From contig JAGTRL010000002.1 in assembly GCA_018261815.1 (NCBI GenBank), forward strand, positions 1 to 49,003: a DNA stretch of 49,003 nt, written 5' to 3'. Source of the DNA: Pseudomonadota bacterium (GTDB lineage Bacteria > Pseudomonadota > Gammaproteobacteria > Burkholderiales > Burkholderiaceae_C). A program made the position numbers and the translations under genes. Positions 28,731-36,210 of the stretch are shown here, piece after piece (within the stretch, counting starts at the first letter, position 1; each line of letters starts with the position of its first letter). The notes under the pieces are model-generated. The model was not told the origin of the DNA. It saw only the letters and a list, made by a program, of their open reading frames with translations, and did no database searches.

Positions 28731-30013
28731 CGGCTCCAGCCCAAGACCCCGGCGCCGGCGAAGCGTGCGCGCTCGCCCAGGTGCTCCTCGATACGCAGCG
28801 CCTCGTTCCACTTGGCCATGCGCTCGCTGCGCGCGAAGGCACCCACCTTCAGCTGCCCCACGCCCCAGCCGAGGGCCAGGTGCACGATGCTGGTGTCCTC
28901 GCTCTCGCCCGAGCGGGCGGAGACGATGCCGGCATACCCCAGCTCGCGCGCCGTCTGCCAAGCATGCAGCGTCTCGCTCAGCGTGCCGCGCTGGTTGGGC
29001 TTGAGCAGCACGCAGTTGGCGGCGCCGGCGGCGGCAGCCTCGCGCAGCAGCGGCGCATGCGACACCAGCAGGTCGTCGCCGACGATCTGCAGCTTGTGGC
29101 CCGCCGCCTGGGTGAAGCGAGCGAAGCCGTCCAGGTCGTCCTCGGCCAGCGGATCCTCGATCGAGACGATCGGATAGCGCTCGGTCCAGCGCAGCAGCAT
29201 CTCGATCATGCCGTCGGCATCGAGCTCGCGCGATTCCAGCGCCAGCCGGTAGCGGCCGCCGTGGCCGAACTCGGAGGCCGCCACGTCGAGCGCGATGGCC
29301 AACTGCTCTCCCGGCACATAACCCGCGTCCTCGATGGCCTGCACCAGGGTCTGCAGCGCCTGCTCGTTGCTGTCGAAATCGGGCCACCAGCCACCTTCAT
29401 CGGCCACGCCATGCAGCGCGCCGCGGCGCTGCATCAATTGCCCCGCGGCGCGGTAGACCTCGGCCGTCCATTCCAGCGCCTGCGCAAAGTTCGTCGCGCC
29501 GGGGCACACGACCATGAAGTCCTGGACGTCGACCCTGCGCCCTGCATGCGCGCCACCGCCAAAAATCTGGATCTGCGGCAGCGGCAGCGTCGTCGCGGGT
29601 TCGCCGCCCAGAAGGCGGTACAGCGGCAGGCCTGCCGATGCCGCCGCCGCATGGGCGGCAGCCAGAGACACCGCCAGCGTCGCGTTGGCGCCGAGCCGGG
29701 TCTTGGCCGGCGTGCCGTCGAGCTCGATCAGGCAGCGGTCCAGAGCGACCTGGTCGGCGGCGTCGTGGCCGCACAGCGCTGCGGCGATCTCGCCGCGCAC
29801 ATGGCCCAAAGCGCGCTGCACGTCCAGGCCGCCGAAGGCCGCGCCGCCGTCGCGCAGCTCCAGCGCCTCGCGGGTGCCGGTGGACGCGCCGGCCGGCACG
29901 ATGGCGCGGCCGACGCTTGCGTCGTGCAGCGTGATCTCCGCTTCCACCGTGGGCCGGCCACGGCTGTCCCAGACGCGCCGTGCGTGGATGCGGCGGATGC
30001 GTGTGTCGGTCAT
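28727..30013 (-). CDS. divergent enolase-like protein with altered catalytic residues
   Basis: A 428-residue enolase homologue, full length, with DSRGRPTVEAE, AGASTGTREALELRDG, VADEGG (E206), LDVAASEF (D243), VSIEDP (E286), VGDDL, the Lys of LLKPNQRGTLSE (K338) and QLKVGAFARSER (K389). Two active-site positions differ from true enolase by my alignment to the E. coli protein: the Glu of IQEFM is Asp (D165 in VQDFM), and the invariant His of SHRSGET is Ala (A367 in SARSGES). The glycolytic gene is therefore expected elsewhere. Its ATG overlaps the kinase stop (ATGA), and it is last in an operon with an APH-type kinase, a ketopantoate-reductase-like enzyme and a CoA ligase. It may process a phosphorylated hydroxy acid other than 2-phosphoglycerate, or do so by modified chemistry (inference). 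Confidence 0.88.
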   Translation of the reverse strand: MTDTRIRRIHARRVWDSRGRPTVEAEITLHDASVGRAIVPAGASTGTREALELRDGGAAFGGLDVQRALGHVRGEIAAALCGHDAADQVALDRCLIELDGTPAKTRLGANATLAVSLAAAHAAAASAGLPLYRLLGGEPATTLPLPQIQIFGGGAHAGRRVDVQDFMVVCPGATNFAQALEWTAEVYRAAGQLMQRRGALHGVADEGGWWPDFDSNEQALQTLVQAIEDAGYVPGEQLAIALDVAASEFGHGGRYRLALESRELDADGMIEMLLRWTERYPIVSIEDPLAEDDLDGFARFTQAAGHKLQIVGDDLLVSHAPLLREAAAAGAANCVLLKPNQRGTLSETLHAWQTARELGYAGIVSARSGESEDTSIVHLALGWGVGQLKVGAFARSERMAKWNEALRIEEHLGERARFAGAGVLGWSR

Positions 30014-31005
30014 GCAGCGATCTCCCGGCGCCAGGCCAGCGCCACGTCATTCAAGCGGTCGACGGGCTGGGTCAGCAGCGCGCGGGCCGCGCGCCGCACC
30101 GTGCGGCGCGGCGCCTCGTCGACCAGATATTCCACCGGCGACTTGCCGTCCACCCGGGCCAGCAGCAGCCCAGGCAGCAAACGCGCTGCACGGCGCTCCG
30201 CATCGTCGACCAGCTCCCAGTCCACCTCCGCCCGGTAGGCCGTCGCCAGCGCGTCGAAGCAGGCCAGGAACCCGGGCGCCGCGGGCGGCGTCCACAGGCA
30301 CTTGAGCAGCAGGTGGTTCAGGCAGAAGGCCAGGTCGAAGGCCGGATCACCCCAGACCGCGCATTCCGCATCCAGGAACACCGGCCGATGGGCGTCGACC
30401 AGGATGTTCTTCGGGCTGACGTCGCCGTGCACCAGAGCCTTGGCCTGCGCCTGCGTGGCCTGCACCAGCGCGCGCAGTTGCGGTGCCAGGTCAGGGTGGG
30501 CCGCGGCCGTGGCCAGCAGATAGGGTTCCAGACGGATGTCGAAGAAGATCGCCTGGCTGGCGAAGTCCGCCGCCAGTGCCGGCCGCGCCGCGCTGTATGC
30601 ATGGATGCGCCCGAGCGCTCGGCCTACCGCCCGCGCGGTGTCGAGATCGGCATCGCCGTCGCGCAGCTGCTGCTTCCACAGCGCGTGCTGCGGCAGGTAT
30701 TCCATGGCCAGTACGCCCAGCTGCGGGTGCTGGCCCAGCACGCGCGCTGCGCAGCCGGGGACAGCCTCGGCCGCCACCTGCATCCAGCGTGCTTCGAAGC
30801 GGTTGCGCTCGATCGGCGCCTGCCACAGCGCCGCCACGCGCAGCGTGGGCAGCGCGCGCTTGACGCAGAGCGGTCCGGATTCGGCATCCACGCGCCAGAT
30901 GTCGGACGACACACCGCCGACGAGCGGCTCGCCCGACAGCGGCCCGGCACCGGCCAGACCCAACTCACGCAACGCCTGCGCAAAGGTCTCGGGCAGCGCG
31001 GTCAT
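30010..31005 (-). CDS. APH/choline-kinase-fold phosphotransferase
   Basis: A 331-residue kinase-fold protein. It has a lysine in the N-lobe (LCVKRALP, K49), the Brenner-type catalytic loop LVHGDVSPKNILVD (D195, N200) and the metal-binding FLDAECAVWGDPAFDLAF (D212). These belong to the aminoglycoside/choline/homoserine/hydroxy-acid kinase superfamily, which phosphorylates hydroxyl groups of small molecules. Resistance is unlikely, because the gene is translationally coupled on both sides by ATGA to a metabolic reductase and an enolase-like gene. A hydroxy-acid substrate would fit that context (inference). Confidence 0.87.
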   Translation of the reverse strand: MTALPETFAQALRELGLAGAGPLSGEPLVGGVSSDIWRVDAESGPLCVKRALPTLRVAALWQAPIERNRFEARWMQVAAEAVPGCAARVLGQHPQLGVLAMEYLPQHALWKQQLRDGDADLDTARAVGRALGRIHAYSAARPALAADFASQAIFFDIRLEPYLLATAAAHPDLAPQLRALVQATQAQAKALVHGDVSPKNILVDAHRPVFLDAECAVWGDPAFDLAFCLNHLLLKCLWTPPAAPGFLACFDALATAYRAEVDWELVDDAERRAARLLPGLLLARVDGKSPVEYLVDEAPRRTVRRAARALLTQPVDRLNDVALAWRREIAA

Positions 31006-31970
31006 GGCGCGTCGTAGCCCGATTCCACCAGCTTCACCAGCGCGTGCAGCGTGCGGTTGACTGGCGCGGGCACGCCGAGCTCAGCGCCGCGCCGGGCGAC
31101 GAAGCCGTTGAGATGGTCGATCTCGCTGGGCTTGCGCCGCGCCATGTCCTGCGCCGTGGACGACAGCTGCCTCGGCATGCCGACGGCGATCTTCGCCACC
31201 GCGTCCAGCGAGACCTGCAGCGGCAGGCTGACGCCGCACGCCGCCGCCACCGCGATGACCTCGCGCACGATGTCCTCCTGCAGTGCACGGATGTCGGCCT
31301 GCGCCGCCAAGCGCGCATAAGGCATCTGCGCCAGGGCGGAGATGGCGTTGTAGGCACAGTTGACCAACAGCTTGGCCCACAGCTCCACGGCCACGTCGGG
31401 CACGATGCGCACCGGTACCTGCGCGCTGGCAAAGAAGTCCACCAGCGTCTGCAGCGTGGGCCACTCGGGCACGGAGGACTGCGTGCCGCCGGGCATCGCG
31501 CCGATGGCCAGGTCGCCGCGGCCGAAGTGGCGCACCACGCCCGGCCCGCCCAGCGCCACCGCCACGTACACCACCGCGGGCACCACCCGGCACGGCACAT
31601 GGCGGGCCAGCGTCGCTGCGTTGTCGACGCCGTTCTGCAGGCTCATCAGCAGGGTCGCGGGATCCAGGTGCGGCGCCATCTGCAGCGCCGCGGCCTCGGT
31701 GTCGCCGGACTTGACGCAGCACAGCACCAGGTCAGCCCCGGCCAGCGCGGCCGGGTCGCTGCCGGCATCGAGCCGTACAACGTGGCGTTGCCCGCCCATC
31801 TCCAACTGCAGGCCGTCGCGCTGGATGGCCTGCACATGCGCCGGCCGGCCGATCAGCGTCACCGCATGGCCGGCACGCGCCAGCATCGCGCCGTAGAAGC
31901 TGCCGACGGCGCCGGCGCCCATCACCGCCACCTTGTGCAGCGCCGGCGGGATCTTCGCGCTGTCGTTCAT
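31002..31970 (-). CDS. ketopantoate reductase-family enzyme (PanE/ApbA-like)
   Basis: A 322-residue NAD(P)-dependent reductase. The Rossmann motif GAGAVGS lies at 18-24, LVLCCVKSGDT and LLMSLQNGVDN follow, and the catalytic Lys and Asn are in ELWAKLLVNCAYNAI (K199, N203). The C-terminal helical domain has PSEIDHLNG. PanE reduces 2-dehydropantoate to pantoate, but many paralogues act on other 2-oxo acids. It lies 10 bases after the CoA ligase stop and overlaps the kinase start by ATGA, so a pathway-specific 2-oxo acid is more likely than pantothenate synthesis (inference). Confidence 0.9.
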   Translation of the reverse strand: MNDSAKIPPALHKVAVMGAGAVGSFYGAMLARAGHAVTLIGRPAHVQAIQRDGLQLEMGGQRHVVRLDAGSDPAALAGADLVLCCVKSGDTEAAALQMAPHLDPATLLMSLQNGVDNAATLARHVPCRVVPAVVYVAVALGGPGVVRHFGRGDLAIGAMPGGTQSSVPEWPTLQTLVDFFASAQVPVRIVPDVAVELWAKLLVNCAYNAISALAQMPYARLAAQADIRALQEDIVREVIAVAAACGVSLPLQVSLDAVAKIAVGMPRQLSSTAQDMARRKPSEIDHLNGFVARRGAELGVPAPVNRTLHALVKLVESGYDAP

Positions 31971-31980
31971 GGCCCGGCCC

Positions 31981-33522
31981 TCACACGATCTTGCTGGCGT
32001 GGCCGGCCCAGTACTTGTCGCGCAGCAGCCGCTTGTAGAGCTTGCCGGTCGGGTGGCGCGGCAACTCGGCCTGGAAGTCGATCGAGCGCGGGCACTTGAT
32101 GGCCGACAGCTGCTCGCGGCAGAAGGCGATCAGCTCCTGCTCCAGCGCCTTTCCGGCCTGCGCCATGTCGCGCGGCTGCACCACCGCCTTGACCTCCTCG
32201 CCGAACTCTTCGTTCGGCACGCCGAACACCGCCACGTCCAGCACCTTGGGGTGGGTGACCAGCAGGTTCTCGGCCTCCTGCGGATAGATGTTCACGCCGC
32301 CGGAGATGATCATGTGGGCCTTGCGGTCGGTCAGGTACAGGTAGCCCTCGGCATCCATGTAGCCGATGTCCCCCAGCGTGGTCCAGCCCTTGGCATTGCG
32401 GCCCGCGGCGGTCTTCTCCGGGTCGTTGTGGTATTCGAAGACCTTGCCGTCGGAGAAGTAGACGCCGCCGTTCTCGCCCGGGGGCAGCTCGTTGCCGTCG
32501 TCGTCGCAGATGTGCAGCACGCCCACCACCGCGCGGCCCACCGTGCCGGGGTGCGTCAGCCAGTCGGTCGAGCCGACCAGCGTCATTCCCATGCCCTCGG
32601 TGCCGGCGTAGTACTCCCAGATGATCGGGCCCCACCAGTCGATCATCTGCCGCTTCACCGGCACCGGGCACGGCGCCGCCGCATGGATGGCGATGCGCAG
32701 GCTCGACAGGTCGTGCGCCAGGCGCTGTGCGTCGGGCAGCTTGAGCATGCGCACGAACATCGTCGGCACCACCTGGGTGTGGGTGATGCGGTGCTGCGCG
32801 ACCAGACGCAGGAACCCGGCCGCGTCGAAGTGCTCCATCACCACCACCGTGCCGCCCAGACGCATCACCGCCATGGCAAAGCGCAGCGGTGCCGCGTGGT
32901 ACAGCGGCCCGGGCGACAGGTACACGGTGTCAGGCCCCATCTGGAACGGCCCGATGCACACCTTGAGCAGCGAGTTGACGAAGGCGATGTCGGTGGATTC
33001 GGGCGGCACGTACACGCCCTTGGGCCGGCCGGTGGTGCCCGACGAATAGAGCATGTCGCCGCCGGCCGATTCGTCGGCGATGCGCTCGGCGGGACAGCCG
33101 GCCACTGCGGCCTCGTAGGCCTGGTAGCCGTCGATCGTGCCGTCGAGCATCAGCCGCGTCTGCACCTTCGGCGTTTGGCCCAGCAGCTCGGCGGCCTGGC
33201 CGGCCAGCGCCATCGAAGTGATGAAGACCTTGGCGCCGCAGTCGCCGACGATGTAGGCCGCCTCCCCGGCGGTCAGGCGGCTGCTGATGGCGGTGTAGAT
33301 GATGCCGGCGCGCTGTGCCGCCCAGCAGATCTCGAAGTAGCGCGGGTGGTTCTCCAGCATCAGCGCGATGCGGTCACCGACGCGCAGGCCCAGGCGGCGC
33401 AGCAGCTGTGCCAGCCGGTTCGAGCCTTCGTCGAGCTGGCGATAGCTGACCGTCAGGTCGCTGCCGGCCATGCGGTAGGCGGGCTTCTCCGGCGTCTGCC
33501 GGGCATGGATCGAAGGGTGCAT
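31981..33522 (-). CDS. AMP-dependent acyl-CoA synthetase (fatty-acyl/aryl type)
   Basis: A 513-residue ANL-superfamily CoA ligase with GGDMLYSSGTTGRPKGVYV, the tyrosine-containing A5 region WEYYAGTEGMG, GWTTLGDIGYMDAEGY and a C-terminal RHPTGKLYKRLLRD with the catalytic Lys. It should activate a carboxylic acid to its CoA thioester. ATG 33522 follows AGGAGACCCGA. It is divergent from the ferredoxin-CYP153 genes, so the alkanoic acid produced by that route is a reasonable substrate guess. It heads the operon that also holds the reductase, kinase and enolase-like genes. Confidence 0.9.
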   Translation of the reverse strand: MHPSIHARQTPEKPAYRMAGSDLTVSYRQLDEGSNRLAQLLRRLGLRVGDRIALMLENHPRYFEICWAAQRAGIIYTAISSRLTAGEAAYIVGDCGAKVFITSMALAGQAAELLGQTPKVQTRLMLDGTIDGYQAYEAAVAGCPAERIADESAGGDMLYSSGTTGRPKGVYVPPESTDIAFVNSLLKVCIGPFQMGPDTVYLSPGPLYHAAPLRFAMAVMRLGGTVVVMEHFDAAGFLRLVAQHRITHTQVVPTMFVRMLKLPDAQRLAHDLSSLRIAIHAAAPCPVPVKRQMIDWWGPIIWEYYAGTEGMGMTLVGSTDWLTHPGTVGRAVVGVLHICDDDGNELPPGENGGVYFSDGKVFEYHNDPEKTAAGRNAKGWTTLGDIGYMDAEGYLYLTDRKAHMIISGGVNIYPQEAENLLVTHPKVLDVAVFGVPNEEFGEEVKAVVQPRDMAQAGKALEQELIAFCREQLSAIKCPRSIDFQAELPRHPTGKLYKRLLRDKYWAGHASKIV

Positions 33523-33623
33523 TCGGGTCTCCTGGTCTCCTGCGCCGCAGTGTAGGACCGCCACGCCGGTGCTAGCCCCGCGCCGGGTTTTTGCCGCGAC
33601 GCAACATGACCTCGTCACGCACA

Positions 33624-33658
33624 AAACTTGAACTGAGATTCGAATTTTTCTATGATGC
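33624..33658 (+). promoter_or_regulatory. promoter/operator copy A of ferredoxin-CYP153 genes
   Basis: A 35-base element that recurs at 36113-36147 with 29 identical positions. It contains a sigma-70-like pair: TTGAAC (33628-33633) and TATGAT (33651-33656) with exactly 17 bases between, pointing at the ferredoxin gene. Conservation extends through the spacer (TGAACTGAGATTC, with TGAA and TTC half-sites), more than a bare promoter needs, so a regulator site probably overlaps it. The TetR gene at 35468-36106 is the best candidate regulator. Confidence 0.75.
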
Positions 33659-33712
33659 GCCGCAGGCTGCGGGGCCGAATGTGACCCGCCTCATCCACCA
33701 CCCGGAAACACC

Positions 33713-34033
33713 ATGCCCAGAGTCATCTTTTTCGAGCACGACGGCACGCGCCACGAGGTCGATGCCACCAACGGCATTTCGCTGATGCGCGCTGCCGTCG
33801 ACCACAGCGTGCCCGGCATCGACGCCGACTGCGGCGGCGCTTGCGCCTGTGCCACCTGCCACGTCTACGTCGACCCGGATTGGCTGGCCAGGACCGGCAC
33901 CCGCACCGAGATGGAGGAAAGCATGCTCAGCTTTGCCGCCGGCACGCAGGACAACTCGCGGCTGGCCTGCCAGATCGACATGAGCGACGCGCTGGACGGC
34001 ATCGTGCTGCGCTTGCCCGAAGGTCAACATTGA
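33713..34033 (+). CDS. [2Fe-2S] ferredoxin (P450 redox partner)
   Basis: A 106-residue putidaredoxin/adrenodoxin-type ferredoxin. Cluster ligands are C40, C46, C49 (ADCGGACACATC) and C86 (SRLACQI). The family carries single electrons from an NAD(P)H-dependent reductase to a cytochrome P450 in the cytoplasm. It precedes the CYP153 gene by 150 bases on the same strand and lies 55 bases downstream of promoter copy A, so both genes are probably one transcript. No ferredoxin reductase gene is present in the window. Confidence 0.95.
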   Translation: MPRVIFFEHDGTRHEVDATNGISLMRAAVDHSVPGIDADCGGACACATCHVYVDPDWLARTGTRTEMEESMLSFAAGTQDNSRLACQIDMSDALDGIVLRLPEGQH

Positions 34034-34043
34034 CCACCCCCGC

Positions 34044-34140
34044 AGCGCCTTCGGCGCTCCCCCTCGAGGGGGCACCGCCAACGGCCCGGCAAAGCCGGAT
34101 CCGCGGCGTCCGCTCTAAGCCTGGCGGCGCGCGCTTTGCC
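34044..34140. repeat. intergenic hairpin-rich element between ferredoxin and P450
   Basis: Three symmetric parts lie in the 150-base gap: AGCGCC/GGCGCT (34044-34049 and 34053-34058, 3-base loop); a perfect 14-base palindrome CCCCCTCGAGGGGG (34059-34072); and GGCAAAGC/GCTTTGCC (34088-34095 and 34133-34140). It looks like a dispersed intergenic repeat of the kind seen in Burkholderiales, or an mRNA-processing or stability structure that sets the ferredoxin:P450 ratio. Copy number in the genome cannot be seen here. Confidence 0.55.
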
Positions 34141-34183
34141 CCAGCAACCTTTCCCCATCGCTGAGCTGAACCTGGAGAAGCGA

Positions 34184-35464
34184 ATGAACGCACACGTCGC
34201 CCCCACGACCCACGACGCCGAACTGCAGGCCCTGGCCCGCGAGGAGGCCTTCTCGATGCCGCTCGACGACATCGACGTCAGCAAGCCGCGCCTGTTCCAG
34301 GAAGACACCATCGGCCACTACTTCGCGCGGCTGCGCCGCGACGACCCAGTGCACTTCACCGAGAACGACTTCTACGGCCGCTTCTGGTCGGTGACCAAGT
34401 ACAAGGACATCATGACCGTGGACACCAACCACGGCATCTATTCGTCCGACTACACCCAGGGAGGCATCGCGCTGTGGAACGCACCGGACGTCAAGCAGCG
34501 GCTGCACATGTTCATCGCGATGGACCCGCCGAAGCACGACGAACAGCGCAAGGCGGTCAGCCCGATCGTCGCGCCGATGAACCTGGCATCGATGGAAAGC
34601 ACGATCCGCGCGCGCACCGCCAAGGTTCTGGACGAACTGCCGCGCAACGAGGACTTCAACTGGGTGCAGCGCGTGTCGATCGAGCTGACCACGCAGATGC
34701 TGGCCACGCTGTTCGACTTCCCCTTCGAGGACCGCAAGCTGCTGACCTGGTGGTCCGACGTGGCCACCTCGGTGCCCGAGGTGGACCATCTGGTCGAATC
34801 GCAGGAGGCGCGCCTGGCCGAGCTGGGCAAGATGCTGGTCTATTTCACACGGCTGTGGAACGAGCGCGTCAACGCTCCACCGAAGAACGACTTGGTGTCG
34901 ATGCTGGCGCACAACCCGGCCACGCGCAACATGCCACCGCTGGAGTACATGGGCAACCTGGTGCTGCTGATCGTCGGCGGCAACGACACCACGCGCAACT
35001 CGATGACCGGCGGGCTGCTGGCGTTGAGTCAGAACCCCGCCGAGTGGGCCAAGCTGCGCGCCAACCCAGGCCTGGTGGACAGCATGGTGCCGGAGATCAT
35101 CCGCTGGCAGACGCCGCTGCCGATGATGCGGCGCACTGCGCTGCAGGATATCGAACTGGCCGGCAAGAAGATCCTGAAAGGCGACAAGGTGGTGATGTGG
35201 TACCTGTCGGGCAACCGCGACGAGGAGGCCATCGACAACCCCGACGCCTTCATCATCGACCGCGCACGGCCGCGCCAGCACCTGAGCTTCGGTTTCGGCA
35301 TCCACCGCTGCGTGGGCAACCGCCTGGCCGAGATGCAGCTGAAAATCCTGTGGCAGGAGATCCTCAAGCGCTTCCCGGTGATCGAGGTGACGGGGCCGCC
35401 AACCCGGCTGCTGTCGAACTTCGTACGCGGCATCAGCCACCTGCCGGTGCGAATTCCCGGTTGA
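34184..35464 (+). CDS. cytochrome P450, CYP153-type alkane hydroxylase
   Basis: A 426-residue soluble bacterial P450. The I-helix is LLIVGGNDTTRNSMTGG (about 261-277), the ExxR is EIIR (304-307), and the haem loop is HLSFGFGIHRCVGNRLAE with thiolate C376. From memory of CYP153A6-type sequences, long blocks match closely: MFIAMDPPKHDEQRK, SIELTTQMLATLFDFP, IIRWQTPLPMMRRTAL and SGNRDEEAIDNPDAFIIDRA. CYP153 enzymes hydroxylate medium-chain alkanes or similar hydrophobic chains at the terminal carbon, using ferredoxin and its reductase. Start ATG 34184 has GGAGAAG upstream. The matching ferredoxin precedes it; a TetR gene and alcohol dehydrogenase follow. Confidence 0.93.
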   Translation: MNAHVAPTTHDAELQALAREEAFSMPLDDIDVSKPRLFQEDTIGHYFARLRRDDPVHFTENDFYGRFWSVTKYKDIMTVDTNHGIYSSDYTQGGIALWNAPDVKQRLHMFIAMDPPKHDEQRKAVSPIVAPMNLASMESTIRARTAKVLDELPRNEDFNWVQRVSIELTTQMLATLFDFPFEDRKLLTWWSDVATSVPEVDHLVESQEARLAELGKMLVYFTRLWNERVNAPPKNDLVSMLAHNPATRNMPPLEYMGNLVLLIVGGNDTTRNSMTGGLLALSQNPAEWAKLRANPGLVDSMVPEIIRWQTPLPMMRRTALQDIELAGKKILKGDKVVMWYLSGNRDEEAIDNPDAFIIDRARPRQHLSFGFGIHRCVGNRLAEMQLKILWQEILKRFPVIEVTGPPTRLLSNFVRGISHLPVRIPG

Positions 35465-35467
35465 GCT

Positions 35468-36106
35468 TCAGTCCATCCCCACGGCGCCGAGGAACACACG
35501 CGTCAGCTCGGCCTCGATCTGCTTGTCGGCCAGTTTCAACGGACCGGGGTCATGCAGCACCGCGTTGACCAGCGCGCCATAGACCAGCTGCAGCGCCACG
35601 CCCACACGCAAGCGGCGCTGCCGCGCCGGCACGCGCAGCAGGTGCGCATGCAGCGCCTGGTGCACCGAGTCGGCCAGCCGCCGACCGAAGGCATGCAGTT
35701 GCGGCCAGTAGAGCTGGGAGCGCGCCGAGTCGAAGTGGGCGGCGCGGAAGATGCCGCGGTGCGCACGGTGGATGTCGACCACATGCCGCACGATCAGCGC
35801 CACCTTGCGCTCGTTCGGCGCGCGCAGCCAGCGTGCGCTGGCCAGCAGCGAGGCCGTGTCGGCGAGCACCTGCTCGCCGGTGACGCGCAGCAGCTCGGCA
35901 AACCAGGCGTCCTTGTCGGCAAAGCGCGAATAGAACGAGCCCACGGCCATGCCGGCGTCGCGCGTCAGCTGCGCCACCGACAGCGTGCCCAGGTCCTGCG
36001 TATCGAGCAGTCGCCGCCCGGCTTCGAGCAGCGCCAGGTGCTTGAGCCGGCTGCGCGACTGCTTGGCCGCACGCACGCCGCTGGACAGGCCGGGGCTGGG
36101 TTGCAT
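35468..36106 (-). CDS. TetR-family transcriptional regulator
   Basis: A 212-residue protein with the TetR N-terminal HTH (LEAGRRLLDTQDLGTLSVAQLTRDAGMAVGSFYSRFADKDAWF, about 27-70) and a variable helical ligand-binding C-terminus. It lies between the CYP153 gene, on which it converges with 3 bases between stops, and the divergent alcohol dehydrogenase gene. The promoter element shared by both flanking units (33624-33658, 36113-36147) begins 7 bases from its ATG, so it probably also represses itself. The ATG at 36106 is preferred; an earlier in-frame start at 36172 would read through that element. Confidence 0.88.
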   Translation of the reverse strand: MQPSPGLSSGVRAAKQSRSRLKHLALLEAGRRLLDTQDLGTLSVAQLTRDAGMAVGSFYSRFADKDAWFAELLRVTGEQVLADTASLLASARWLRAPNERKVALIVRHVVDIHRAHRGIFRAAHFDSARSQLYWPQLHAFGRRLADSVHQALHAHLLRVPARQRRLRVGVALQLVYGALVNAVLHDPGPLKLADKQIEAELTRVFLGAVGMD

Positions 36107-36112
36107 CGGGTG

Positions 36113-36147
36113 AAACTTGAACTGTGATTCAGATTTGACTACGATGC
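36113..36147 (+). promoter_or_regulatory. promoter/operator copy B of alcohol dehydrogenase gene
   Basis: Second copy of the 35-base element at 33624-33658 (29/35 identical). TTGAAC (36117-36122) and TACGAT (36140-36145) are again 17 bases apart and point rightwards to the dehydrogenase start at 36211. This copy holds a clean inverted half-site pair, TGAA-N6-TTCA (36118-36131). It lies between the divergent tetR and adh genes, the usual place for a TetR operator. Confidence 0.75.
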
Positions 36148-36210
36148 TATGCAGCCCGGCAAGTTGCGTCAACGTGTCGGCCGAAACCTTCCCTTGACAA
36201 AGGCCCCGCC

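Noticed and set aside
28727-30013. Housekeeping enolase
   Set aside because: Altered active-site residues and the operon context argue against the glycolytic gene.
30010-31005. Aminoglycoside resistance kinase
   Set aside because: The fold is shared, but ATGA coupling to metabolic genes makes a resistance role unlikely.
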